Shown: positions 1-6,962 of the stretch, piece after piece | Numbering within the stretch: position 1 is the first letter of the stretch | Layout: each line of letters opens with the position of its first letter | Source of the DNA: an uncultured Brevundimonas sp. | GTDB taxonomy: Bacteria > Pseudomonadota > Alphaproteobacteria > Caulobacterales > Caulobacteraceae | Assembly: GCA_946481425.1 (NCBI GenBank) | Contig: CAMLNT010000086.1 | Coordinates: 1 to 8,790, forward strand | Reading direction: 5' to 3' | Length of the DNA: 8,790 bases | Position numbers and translations under genes: made by a program | Notes under the pieces: model-generated | Databases searched by the model: none | What the model saw: the letters and a program-made list of their open reading frames with translations, nothing else | What the model was told of the DNA's origin: nothing

Positions 1-119
1 AGCGTTTCACGAGGGGAGCCTGTCCGCTGATCCAGCTGGCGCCGATATCCGCCCTGCGCGATCTGGCCGCCGACCGCGGCGCCCGCTTCAGCGTTCAGCT
101 GTTTCAGATGCCGCTCTAG
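1..119 (+). CDS. C-terminal end of an unidentified protein (partial)
   Basis: The window opens inside an open frame whose codons start at base 3 and which ends in a TAG stop at 117-119, leaving about 38 residues that finish with SVQLFQMPL. Third codon positions are mostly G or C, as in the certain genes of this window, and no other frame reads better, so I take it as the tail of a real plus-strand gene. There is no recognisable motif in this tail and I cannot name a family. It converges on the minus-strand lipoprotein gene that ends at 183. The 63 bases between them contain no clear terminator hairpin. Confidence 0.45.
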   Translation, partial: RFTRGACPLIQLAPISALRDLAADRGARFSVQLFQMPL

Positions 120-182
120 GCAGACGACGCGACTCCATCGCGCCGACGGCTATCGCAGGCTGCAGGAAACCATTCCCGACGT

Positions 183-575
183 TCACGCGTCAGGCGGCAT
201 TTCGATCGTCCAGGTCGTCGTGAAATCCGGATCGGTCAGGACCTCGCCCGTCGAACGCAGCCGGTAGTCCCCGGGAGGCGCGGCTTGGAACGCCTCCAGG
301 TCCGGCGGAAGCCAGAACTCTTCTCCGTCGCGAGGCCCCTGCAAGCGGATCAGGACGCCTTCCGGATCGACCTGCTCCACCACGCCGTACATCTGCGTCT
401 GGTGAGAGAACTCGCCGCCGGCGCTGTAATAGGTCACGCCGATCAGGACGGTGCTGCCCAACAGGTCATCCGCGTCCGTGGCCGAGGCGGCAGGCGCGAC
501 GCTGGCGCGCGACGGCGCGGGATTGCAGGCCGCAAGCCCGGCGGCGATCAGTGCGGCGAACCAGCCTCGGCTCAT
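183..575 (-). CDS. Small lipoprotein of unknown function
   Basis: This 130-residue protein begins with a lipoprotein signal peptide, MSRGWFAALIAAGLAAC, with the lipobox cysteine at residue 17, so it is probably exported and lipid-anchored. After a short Ala/Ser-rich linker comes one small domain rich in predicted beta strands, with a run of Tyr, Gly and Thr (IGVTYYSAGGEF), a PPDLEAF segment, and a C-terminal YRLRSTGEVLTDPDF stretch that looks strongly constrained. I do not recognise a named family. I chose the ATG at 573-575 because the signal peptide starts there, it follows the TAG of the upstream diguanylate cyclase by two bases, and a purine-rich AGGAAGAAGGGG lies just upstream. An in-frame GTG at 600-602 would add nine residues and overlap the cyclase. 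The two genes are almost certainly co-transcribed. Confidence 0.8.
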   Translation of the reverse strand: MSRGWFAALIAAGLAACNPAPSRASVAPAASATDADDLLGSTVLIGVTYYSAGGEFSHQTQMYGVVEQVDPEGVLIRLQGPRDGEEFWLPPDLEAFQAAPPGDYRLRSTGEVLTDPDFTTTWTIEMPPDA

Positions 576-577
576 CG

Positions 578-1135
578 CTACCGCCCCTTCTTCCTGACCC
601 ACATCGCCGCGTCTGCCTCGGCCAGCCAGTCTTCCGGATCGGCCTGGCCGGCGAAGACCCGCACCCCGATCGACCCTTCGATAGGAAGCGCCGCGCCCTG
701 CCAGGCGAACCCCTCTGCCCTTAGGGTCTCTGTCAGGGATGCCGCCTTCTGCTTGCCGCCCTCTGCGTCCGTGCCCAGCAGCAGCACCGCGAACTCGTCG
801 CCGCCCAGCCTCCCGACCGCGTCCGACTCGCGCAGGTTCCGGTTCAGGATCTCCGCGCAGGCGACCAGGGCCTGGTCCCCGGCCTGATGTCCCAGCCGGT
901 CGTTGATCCCCTTGAAACCGTCCAGGTCCAGATACAGAAGCACCGCCTCGGTCCCGTGCCGCCTGCAGAACGCCATCGCCCGGCCCAGCTCGCGCACGAA
1001 GCCCCGCCGGTTGAGGGCGGGGGTAAGGACATCGCGCTCGGCCAGGGCTTCGGCCGCCTCGGCGCGGACGCGCCAGTGCTCGGCTTCCGCCTTCAGGCGC
1101 TCGATCTCGCCCCTGAGGTCTTCGGCTGCGGACAC
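578..1135 (-). CDS. Diguanylate cyclase (GGDEF domain, DgcA-like)
   Basis: The protein (185 residues) should make cyclic di-GMP from two GTP in the cytoplasm. Residues 4-33 are charged and Ala/Glu/Leu-rich and likely form a short coiled coil for dimerisation. The GGDEF domain fills the rest. Visible features are the metal-binding aspartate in LYLDLDGF (about residues 67-74), the guanine-contact region GINDRLGH (76-83), an intact GGDEF active-site motif at 111-115, and an RxxD inhibitory site (RESD, 102-105) five residues before it, so feedback inhibition by product is expected. There is no transmembrane or sensory domain. The layout and the LNRRGFVRELGR segment recall Caulobacter DgcA, from memory of that protein. 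The start is a GTG at 1133-1135, set by an AGGAG five bases upstream. The usual Tyr in the C-terminal AMY motif is Trp here. It lies divergent from purE and just upstream of a lipoprotein gene. Confidence 0.93.
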   Translation of the reverse strand: MSAAEDLRGEIERLKAEAEHWRVRAEAAEALAERDVLTPALNRRGFVRELGRAMAFCRRHGTEAVLLYLDLDGFKGINDRLGHQAGDQALVACAEILNRNLRESDAVGRLGGDEFAVLLLGTDAEGGKQKAASLTETLRAEGFAWQGAALPIEGSIGVRVFAGQADPEDWLAEADAAMWVRKKGR

Positions 1136-1145
1136 ATCGGCTCCT

Positions 1146-1174
1146 GCGGCTGAATCAGCCGCGATGAAATCGCG
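1146..1174. promoter_or_regulatory. Two abutting inverted repeats upstream of the diguanylate cyclase
   Basis: GCGGCTGAATCAGCCGC at 1146-1162 is a perfect 8-bp inverted repeat around a single central base. Its centre is GAATC, a match to the GANTC site methylated by CcrM in Caulobacterales. A second perfect repeat, CGCGAT-gaa-ATCGCG, occupies 1160-1174 and shares three bases with the first. The first repeat sits directly upstream of the cyclase Shine-Dalgarno (1141-1145 on the minus strand). The pair could be protein operators or, if transcribed, RNA hairpins next to the ribosome site. No specific regulator can be named. Confidence 0.45.
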
Positions 1175-1193
1175 CCGATGCTGCCCTCCCTCG

Positions 1194-1219
1194 GTTGCGG
1201 GCGCAACGCTCCCTAACTA
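1194..1219 (+). promoter_or_regulatory. Putative purE promoter with overlapping inverted repeat
   Basis: TTGCGG at 1195-1200 and CCTAACTA at 1212-1219, separated by 11 bases, resemble the Caulobacter housekeeping promoter pattern (TTGaC...GCtANAwC with a 10-14 base spacer). The predicted transcript would begin around 1225-1230, which supports the purE ATG at 1252 over upstream in-frame starts at 1195 and 1219. The -35 element lies inside a perfect repeat, GTTGCG-gg-CGCAAC (1194-1207), that could be an operator. Confidence 0.35.
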
Positions 1220-1251
1220 TGGTCGCGCCCTTTCCAGGGGCCGGGTTCCGC

Positions 1252-1743
1252 ATGACGTCTCAGACGCCGCCGGTGGCGATCATCATGGGCAGCCGTTCGG
1301 ACTGGCCGACGATGAAGGGCGCAGCCGACATGCTCGACGCGCTGGGCGTCGCCTACGAGGCCCGGGTCGTCTCGGCCCACCGAACGCCCGAGCGCCTGTT
1401 CGACTTCGCCCGCGGCGCCCGCGATGAGGGTTTCAAGGTCATCATCGCCGGGGCCGGCGGCGCCGCCCACCTGCCCGGCATGGCCGCCTCCATGACCACC
1501 CTTCCGGTGCTCGGCGTGCCCGTGGAATCCAAGCTTCAGAACGGCCTCGACTCGTTGCTCTCCATCGTCCAGATGCCGGCCGGAATCCCGGTCGGGACGC
1601 TGGCGGTGGGCGCGGCCGGCGCCAAGAATGCCGGACTGATGGCGGCCCAGATCCTGAGCCTCGCTGACCCGGAACTGGCCGGTCGCCTCGCCGACTGGCG
1701 CGCGGCGCAAACAGCCTCCATCCCCGAGACGGTCGAGGACTGA
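1252..1743 (+). CDS. purE: N5-carboxyaminoimidazole ribonucleotide mutase PurE
   Basis: Class I PurE moves the carboxyl group of N5-CAIR to carbon 4 to give CAIR, a cytoplasmic step of de novo purine synthesis. The 163-residue length is typical. Nearly every signature is present: the GSRSD phosphate loop at residues 13-17, SAHRTP at 41-46 with the catalytic-region histidine, the glycine-rich [12 protein letters not shown] at 66-77, and PVLGVPV near 85-91. I chose the ATG at 1252 because [18 protein letters not shown] matches the usual short PurE N-terminus. The frame stays open upstream to 1195 (a TTG), but that extension overlaps the likely promoter. A weak AGGGG lies about 12 bases upstream of the start. 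The stop codon abuts the purK start, so product and substrate enzymes are co-expressed. Confidence 0.97.
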   Translation: MTSQTPPVAIIMGSRSDWPTMKGAADMLDALGVAYEARVVSAHRTPERLFDFARGARDEGFKVIIAGAGGAAHLPGMAASMTTLPVLGVPVESKLQNGLDSLLSIVQMPAGIPVGTLAVGAAGAKNAGLMAAQILSLADPELAGRLADWRAAQTASIPETVED

Positions 1744-2823
1744 GTGACCCTTCCGCTGAAACCCGGCGACACGCTCGGCATCATCGGCGGCGGACAGCTC
1801 GGCCGCATGCTCAGCCAGGCCGCCAGCCGGCTGGGGCTGAATGTCGTCATCCTCGACCCCGAGGAAAACAGCCCCGCCTGCCGCGTCTCTCAGGGCCAGA
1901 TCGTCGCCGCCTATGACAACGAAACGGCGCTCAAGGTGCTCGGCAAAACCTGCCAGGCCGTGACCTTCGAGTTCGAGAACGTCCCGGCCTCTTCGGTCGA
2001 GATTCTCGTCTCCGTGGGCGCCGAGGTCGCGCCCGGGCCCAAGGCCCTCGCCGTCGCCCAGGACCGGGTCGAGGAAAAGACCTTCCTCAATTCCATCAAG
2101 GTCCCGACCACGCCGTTCGCCGCCGTCGACGACCTGTCGTCCCTGCGGGCCGCCGTCGCCTCGCTGGGCGCGCCGGTCCTGCTCAAGACCCGCCGCGAGG
2201 GCTACGACGGCAAGGGCCAGGTCTGGATCAAGGCCGCCAATCAGGTCGCCCGCGCCTGGGCCGCCATCGGCGAGCGTCCGGCGATCCTTGAGGCCAGGGC
2301 CGATTTCGTTCGCGAGCTTTCGGTCATCTGTGCGCGCGGCCGCGACGGCGCGATCGCCGTCTATCCGCTGTCGGAGAACACCCACGCCAACGGCGTCCTC
2401 AAGACCACCGTCGCCCCCGCCAGGGTCGAGGCCCAGACCAAGGCCCAGGCCACCCGCATCGCCCGGCGCATCCTCGAGGGGCTCGACTATGTCGGGGTCA
2501 TTGGGGTCGAGCTGTTCGAAATGCCCGGCGGCCGGCTGCTGGTGAACGAGATCGCGCCCCGGGTGCACAACTCCGGCCACTGGACCCAGGACGGCTGCGT
2601 CTGCGACCAGTTCGAACAGCATGTCCGCGCCGTTGCAGGCTGGCCGCTGGGACCGACCGGAGCCCATGCGAAGATCGAGATGACCAACCTCCTCGGCGCC
2701 GAGGTCGAGGGCTGGGAAAAGATGGCCGCCGATCCGAACGTGCGCATGCACTTCTACGGCAAGAAGGACATCAAGCCCGGCCGCAAGATGGCCCATGTGA
2801 ACCGGGTCCTGAAGCGGCTCTAG
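1744..2823 (+). CDS. purK: N5-carboxyaminoimidazole ribonucleotide synthase PurK
   Basis: PurK uses ATP and bicarbonate to convert AIR to N5-CAIR, the substrate of PurE. The 359-residue protein has the expected ATP-grasp order: an N-terminal Rossmann-like domain with GGGQLGRM at 15-22, the FEFENVP motif at 75-81, the nucleotide-binding loop GYDGKGQ at 153-159, and the metal-binding NEIAPRVHNSGHWT at 268-281. A C-terminal GKKDIKPGRKMAHVN segment is also typical. The start is a GTG directly after the purE TGA (TGAGTG), with a modest GAGG upstream, so translation is probably coupled. No alternative start preserves the N-terminal strand before GGGQLG. The gene is followed by a non-coding gap holding a probable 6S RNA. 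Confidence 0.97.
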   Translation: MTLPLKPGDTLGIIGGGQLGRMLSQAASRLGLNVVILDPEENSPACRVSQGQIVAAYDNETALKVLGKTCQAVTFEFENVPASSVEILVSVGAEVAPGPKALAVAQDRVEEKTFLNSIKVPTTPFAAVDDLSSLRAAVASLGAPVLLKTRREGYDGKGQVWIKAANQVARAWAAIGERPAILEARADFVRELSVICARGRDGAIAVYPLSENTHANGVLKTTVAPARVEAQTKAQATRIARRILEGLDYVGVIGVELFEMPGGRLLVNEIAPRVHNSGHWTQDGCVCDQFEQHVRAVAGWPLGPTGAHAKIEMTNLLGAEVEGWEKMAADPNVRMHFYGKKDIKPGRKMAHVNRVLKRL

Positions 2824-2885
2824 CGGCCTTCGTCCCCAGTGGACGATCGGTCAACCCTCTGATCTGCTTGACTTGCGCTGGAAGT

Positions 2886-3047
2886 CGCGACCGACTTTTC
2901 CCCGGTGATCCGCCCTGAGCGATACTGGGCGCCGGTCTTTCACATCGTCCAGCCACCCGAGTGACGCTCCTCGTGAGGCTACCATCACGCTGAGCCTCAT
3001 TGAGCGCCCGACAAGCCCTTGAATTGAAACGGCCGGCCTTGGCCGCG
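2886..3047 (+). ncRNA. ssrS: Probable 6S RNA (ssrS) downstream of purK
   Basis: The 306-base gap after purK has no coding frame with gene-like composition but does have 6S-like architecture. An outer stem pairs CGCGACCGA (2886-2894) with TTGGCCGCG (3039-3047) with one mismatch and one wobble, and CCGG/CCGG can follow it inward. Next comes CCCTGAGCGATACT (2913-2926), very close to CCCTGAGCCGATATT on the 5' side of the E. coli 6S bubble. Beyond it, GGGCGC (2927-2932) pairs exactly with GCGCCC (3004-3009), and a terminal hairpin pairs GTGAGGCT (2973-2980) with AGCCTCAT (2993-3000). On the 3' bubble side, CCCTTGAATTGAA recalls the E. coli CCTTGAACC segment. 6S RNA mimics an open promoter and holds sigma-70 RNA polymerase in stationary phase. 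A purK neighbour is, as I recall, known for cyanobacterial 6S (ssaA). The ends are approximate, I see no convincing promoter of its own, and purK co-transcription is possible. Confidence 0.55.
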
Positions 3048-3090
3048 TGATGCTCCTGATGCTGTTGTTTCGAGCTGCGGAAAACGGCGA

Positions 3091-3129
3091 ATGCCGCCCC
3101 CGTCAGCGGAGCGTCAGACTGACCGGCAT
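3091..3129 (-). terminator. Hairpin just after the last gene of the paralogue operon
   Basis: ATGCCG (3091-3096) and GTCAG (3102-3106) pair with CTGAC (3119-3123) and CGGCAT (3124-3129), giving an 11-bp stem with a five-base bulge of C's and a 12-base loop. It begins one base past the stop of the minus-strand gene ending at 3130. Reading the minus strand, it is followed after about six bases by TTTT, so it is plausible as an intrinsic terminator for that operon. The T-run is short and offset, so this is a moderate call. Confidence 0.4.
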
Positions 3130-3630
3130 CTAGCCGCAGGCGGCAAAGAACCGCTCGGCATTGGCTTCCGATCCCGGCTGCGGCGCATAGGCCTCGCGCT
3201 CGTCGCCCGTCCAGACGGCCAGCCAACCGACCGACCGGAACCGCCGGAAGACCGCCTCGTCCGCCGCCACCTCCGCCGACAGGATCTGGCCGTCGCTCAG
3301 CATCGACGGCTCGCTGTCCGCCGAGAACCGGCCGGTGTCTCCGCCGGATTCCAGATGAAACTCGCGCGGCGCGCCGTCGGGCGCGTCGCGGAACAGCACC
3401 ACCCGCCCCGACCCGTCTACGCAGCCCAGGGCGATCGACACGTCGTCGGTCTCGGCCACGCCGTAGGCCAGGCTCGACTCGCCGTCGTAGCGGCTCAGAT
3501 GCCAGTCCCGCCCCGCGATGGGAGAAGGCGCGCTTTCCACGGCCACCACTTCGATCGGCGTCGGATCTGAGTCCACCGACGCGCAACCGGCGGCGACCAG
3601 CGCCAGCGCGGCCGCGCCCAGGGCTCTCAC
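3130..3630 (-). CDS. Lipoprotein, third member of a tandem paralogue set, unknown function
   Basis: This 166-residue protein has a short lipoprotein signal, MRALGAAALALVAAGC, with the lipobox cysteine at residue 16. The mature domain contains WHLSRYDGESSLAYGVAETDD (about 43-63), a strand ending in Cys70, a following VVLF strand, an FRRFRSVGWLAVWTGDERE block near the C-terminal third, and a terminal FFAACG with Cys165. The same landmarks occur in the two genes upstream, so the three look like diverged copies. Cys70 and Cys165 are the only cysteines outside the lipobox and could form a disulfide in the periplasm. The start is a GTG at 3628-3630 inside a GTGA overlap with the upstream gene, preceded by a strong GGAGG six bases away. 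I do not recognise the family. Confidence 0.85.
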   Translation of the reverse strand: MRALGAAALALVAAGCASVDSDPTPIEVVAVESAPSPIAGRDWHLSRYDGESSLAYGVAETDDVSIALGCVDGSGRVVLFRDAPDGAPREFHLESGGDTGRFSADSEPSMLSDGQILSAEVAADEAVFRRFRSVGWLAVWTGDEREAYAPQPGSEANAERFFAACG

Positions 3631-4046
3631 GCCCCGCCTCCGCAGGCGGTCCGGAACCGGTTGAAGGATTGCGCCTCCGGCGCCGGGGCCGAGGCGCTCT
3701 CGTCACCTGCGCTCAGCGTCAGCGTCTCGCCACGGCCGAAGGCCTGCATCACCGGATGGTCCAGCCGCAGGCGCACCGCCAGCCCGTCAGCCTCGACCCG
3801 CTCTGCGTCTGCCGTAACCTCGCCGGCAGACACGCTCACGAAGCCCGGCCGGCCCCGCGGGCCATAGACCGTCACCCGCGCCACGCCGGAGCCGGGCGTG
3901 CATTCCAGCACCGCGCTCAGCCGCTCGGTGTCCGGCACCTCGCGGGCCAGCACCGCAGAGCCGTCATTATCATAGAAGGTCCACACCCAGCCCTCGCCCG
4001 ACTGGACGAGCGCGGCCAGGGCGATGGCGGCGAGGCTTGCGATCAT
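3627..4046 (-). CDS. Small secreted protein, second member of the paralogue set, unknown function
   Basis: The 139-residue product begins with a conventional signal peptide (MIASLAAIALAALVQS), with cleavage likely around residues 16-17, and has no lipobox. The mature part has WVWTFYDNDGSAVLA (20-34), a strand ending in Cys49, a VTVYGP strand, an FGRGETLTLSAGDES block matching the FRSVGWLAVWTGDERE block of its neighbour, and FRTACGGGA at the end with Cys135. Cys49 and Cys135 are its only cysteines. The start is the ATG at 4044-4046, with only a weak ribosome site (GGGGG about ten bases upstream). It follows the upstream paralogue by 25 bases and overlaps the downstream one by four, so the three form an operon. 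It is the most diverged and shortest copy. No function is assigned. Confidence 0.8.
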   Translation of the reverse strand: MIASLAAIALAALVQSGEGWVWTFYDNDGSAVLAREVPDTERLSAVLECTPGSGVARVTVYGPRGRPGFVSVSAGEVTADAERVEADGLAVRLRLDHPVMQAFGRGETLTLSAGDESASAPAPEAQSFNRFRTACGGGA

Positions 4047-4071
4047 GGCGGGCCCCCGGGGAGGTCAGTCC

Positions 4072-4602
4072 CTAGATGCTACGACGATCGCAGTGATCGA
4101 AAAAGTCCCGAACCGAAGCCAACTCGTCCGCATCGGCATGGACCGCCGTGGCCTCGCCCGTATCGGCGGCCAGGGTGAGGCGGCCGCTCTCACGGAAACC
4201 TTCCAGGGCGTCAGCGCCCATCGGCAGGCTGGTTTCGACCGCCATCGAGCCGCTGATCGGATCGAACGTCGGCGCCACAGCGATCGGCGACCGCATCGAG
4301 GCCGAGGTCAGGGTGAACTGATCGGCTTCCGGCGCAGCCAGACCGAACACGTCGACCGTCTCGTCGCCGGCGGCGCAGGACATCATGACCACGATCTGAT
4401 CGGAGTTCGCCACCCCATAGGCCAGCTTGGCCCGGTCGCCTTCATATAGGAGATGCCAGCCCGCCGCCGCCGTCTCGACGGCCGCCACCGGCTCCGCCTG
4501 GGCGGTCTCGGCCGCCACCGCGCCCGACTGTCCGAGCAGGACAGCCGCGGTCAGGCCGGCTCCGGCGATCATCGTGGCAAGCAGTGCGGCGCGATTGAGC
4601 AT
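4072..4602 (-). CDS. Exported protein, first member of the paralogue set, unknown function
   Basis: This 176-residue protein starts with a long signal sequence whose hydrophobic core spans roughly residues 5-24 and which probably ends near AVAA at 28-31. An Ala/Glu-rich spacer follows, then the shared domain: WHLLYEGDRAKLAYGVANSDQ (49-69), a strand ending in Cys76, a TVDVFG strand, an FRESGRLTLAADTGEA block, and FFDHC with Cys171. These positions line up with the two downstream genes. Cys76 and Cys171 are the only cysteines, which suggests a conserved disulfide. The ATG at 4600-4602 has a good ribosome site (AAGGGAGAG). It is the promoter-proximal gene of the minus-strand operon, and 94 bases separate it from the end of flgH, so read-through from the flagellar operon is possible. 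The family is not recognised. Confidence 0.84.
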   Translation of the reverse strand: MLNRAALLATMIAGAGLTAAVLLGQSGAVAAETAQAEPVAAVETAAAGWHLLYEGDRAKLAYGVANSDQIVVMMSCAAGDETVDVFGLAAPEADQFTLTSASMRSPIAVAPTFDPISGSMAVETSLPMGADALEGFRESGRLTLAADTGEATAVHADADELASVRDFFDHCDRRSI

Positions 4603-4639
4603 GACGCTCTCCCTTCGGCGGGAAAACGCGGCTCAGTGA

Positions 4640-4689
4640 CAAGGGTTCACCTTGGCCATACGCGCCCGGCGACTATGGCGCTTTCGCCA
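4640..4689 (-). terminator. Cluster of small hairpins after flgH
   Basis: Three adjacent inverted repeats fill the gap between flgH and the paralogue operon: TGGCG-cttt-CGCCA (4676-4689, seven bases past the flgH stop codon), GCCATA/TATGGC (4655-4660 and 4674-4679), and CAAGG-gttca-CCTTG (4640-4654). The first two share bases and so are mutually exclusive. There is no T-run on either strand, so termination would have to be rho-dependent, or the structures may act in attenuation or mRNA protection. No promoter for the downstream operon is obvious here. Confidence 0.3.
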
Positions 4690-4696
4690 CACCGGC

Positions 4697-5413
4697 TCAG
4701 AACGGGCTGAAGCGCTCCACGATGGCTTGGCTGGCCGGCGGACCCTGGACCCGGCTCACATCGCCCCGGCCGCCATAGGAAATCCGGGCCTCGGCGATCT
4801 GGGTGTGATCGATGGTGTTCTGCGAGGAAATGTCCATCGGACGCACGATGCCCGAGACCAGGAGCTCGCGAACCTCGCGGTTGGTGCGCACTTCCTGCCG
4901 GCCCTGGATCACCAGGTTTCCGTTCGGCAGCACGGCCGTGACCACCGCCGCGATGGTCAGGTTCACGCGCTCCGCCCGGTTGATCGTCCCCGATCCCGAC
5001 GACGACGAACCGCTCTCGAGCTCGACCATGTTGTCCGGATCGAAGCCCGCCGGGAACAGAGCCCCCAGGGCATTTTCCAGACCGAAGAACGAGCCGACCC
5101 CGGCCTGGGTCTCCGACGAACGATCCCGCGCCGTTGAGTTCTGCAGCGAGGCCCGATCGTCGATGTTGATGTTGATCGTCAGGATATCGCCCACCTCCCG
5201 CGCCCGCTGGTCGGCGAAGAAGGATCGCGATCCGGCCCGCCACAGCGAGCCTGCGGAGCCCGGGCGGGGCGGCGAGGGCGAATAGGACTGCTCAAGCGGC
5301 ACCAGGGCCGCCGGATAGCCCATGTCCGACAGCTCCGGCCCCATCACGGCCTCCTCGACCGTCGAGCAGGCGCCCAGCAGCATCAGCGGGATCAGGGCGA
5401 GACACTTACGCAT
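4697..5413 (-). CDS. flgH: Flagellar L-ring protein FlgH
   Basis: FlgH forms the L ring, the outer-membrane bushing around the flagellar rod. The 238-residue product starts MRKCLALIPLMLLGAC with the lipobox cysteine at residue 16, as expected for this outer-membrane lipoprotein. After a Pro/Ser-rich linker come the family landmarks: SLWRAGSRSFFADQRAREVGDILTI (56-80), a low-complexity SGSSSSGSG loop, and a conserved C-terminal half with LPNGNLVIQGRQEV, the ELLVSGIVRP segment and SSQNTIDHTQIAEARISYGG. I chose the ATG at 5411-5413 for its AGAGGAAG ribosome site and signal peptide. The frame extends back to 5566, but that part only shadows flgA. It is the last flagellar gene of the operon, 11 bases after flgA. 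Confidence 0.97.
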   Translation of the reverse strand: MRKCLALIPLMLLGACSTVEEAVMGPELSDMGYPAALVPLEQSYSPSPPRPGSAGSLWRAGSRSFFADQRAREVGDILTININIDDRASLQNSTARDRSSETQAGVGSFFGLENALGALFPAGFDPDNMVELESGSSSSGSGTINRAERVNLTIAAVVTAVLPNGNLVIQGRQEVRTNREVRELLVSGIVRPMDISSQNTIDHTQIAEARISYGGRGDVSRVQGPPASQAIVERFSPF

Positions 5414-5424
5414 GACAGCTTCCT

Positions 5425-6161
5425 CTAGCGGGTGCGGGCGGCCAGGGCCGCCGGGCCGGCGAGCGCCCGGCCGGGTTCGATGGCGACCACTTCGATGGTC
5501 CGCCCGGATTCGACGTTCTGGACGCGGAAGGCCTCGCCCATAGTCGCGGCCTCCAGGGCCCTGCAACGCAGGGTCAGGCTCACGCCGTTGTTCTCGTAGA
5601 CGACATCGATCATGTCGCCGCGGGCGATGACCTGCGGCCGGGTCAGGTCCGCGCTCCGGACCGCCGTGCCGGCCCGAAGCGGCCTGCGGGCCGACAGGCC
5701 GATCACGTCCTCGGCGTCATCCGGGCCGCCGGCTCCGGCCTGATGGGCCTGGACGGTGGTCCAGACGACATCTTCCGGCTGGATCGTCTCGCCCGCCGCG
5801 ATGCTGCGAGCATAGGTCAGGACCTCGACCGTGGCTGCGCCGCGCACCTGGGCTGCCGGGGTCAGGGCCGCCACGCCGCCCGCCGGGCCGGACCGCACGA
5901 TGATGCGACGGATTCCCGTCGGATTGGCCCACTCCAGCCCGTTGCGCCGCGCGATCGTCTGCACCTGCGCTGCGTCGAGCACCACCGTGGCCGCGGTGCG
6001 GGTCGCGACCCGGACGCCCGAGGCCAGGCCCGCGTCGTCGAACAGCTCGCCCAGGGTGACGACCCCGTCGTCGTCCATGGGCCCGTCCACCAGATTGACC
6101 GGGGTCGCAAACGCCGGGGTGGCCCCCAGCGCGAGGCACAGGGCGATGGCCGCGACGCGCA

Positions 6162-6162
<1 letters not shown>
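5425..6162 (-). CDS. flgA: Flagellar P-ring assembly chaperone FlgA
   Basis: FlgA is a periplasmic chaperone needed for FlgI to assemble into the P ring. The 245-residue protein has a cleavable signal peptide (MRVAAIALCLALGATPAFA), an N-terminal region typical of the longer alphaproteobacterial forms, a SAF-like domain from about VEVLTYARSIAAGETI through VVWTTV, and the C-terminal chaperone domain with VIARGDMIDVVYENNGVSL and a final VEVVAIEPGRAL-type strand. Two adjacent starts exist, GTG at 6163-6165 and ATG at 6160-6162. I prefer the ATG because AGGTGA lies seven bases before it, whereas the GTG has only four. Either start overlaps the flgG stop, so translation is coupled. Confidence 0.93.
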
Positions 6163-6950
<788 letters not shown>

Positions 6951-6962
6951 GCGGCGTCTCCC

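Noticed and set aside
1213..2796. Very long open frame (527 codons) on the minus strand opposite purE and purK.
   Set aside because: It is antisense to two certain enzymes, and its His/Gly/Arg-rich composition is the usual shadow of a high-GC coding strand.
2841..2950. Inverted repeat GGACGAT (2841-2847) / ATCGTCC (2944-2950) as an outer stem of the non-coding RNA.
   Set aside because: It would conflict with the better-supported GGGCGC/GCGCCC arm and would not enclose the 3' half of the 6S-like structure. It is probably chance.
2886..3047. tmRNA or RNase P RNA as the identity of the non-coding gap.
   Set aside because: There is no tag-peptide reading frame of the alphaproteobacterial type and no RNase P signature, while the 6S bubble motif and stems are present.
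2771..3706. Minus-strand open frame of 311 codons across the purK end, the non-coding gap and the last paralogue gene.
   Set aside because: It is arginine- and glycine-rich, overlaps two better-supported genes in other frames, and across the gap reads through the structured 6S-like segment.
5414..5566. Upstream extension of flgH to 5566.
   Set aside because: It would overlap the 3' end of flgA and put 51 Arg/Gly/Pro-rich residues before the lipoprotein signal peptide.
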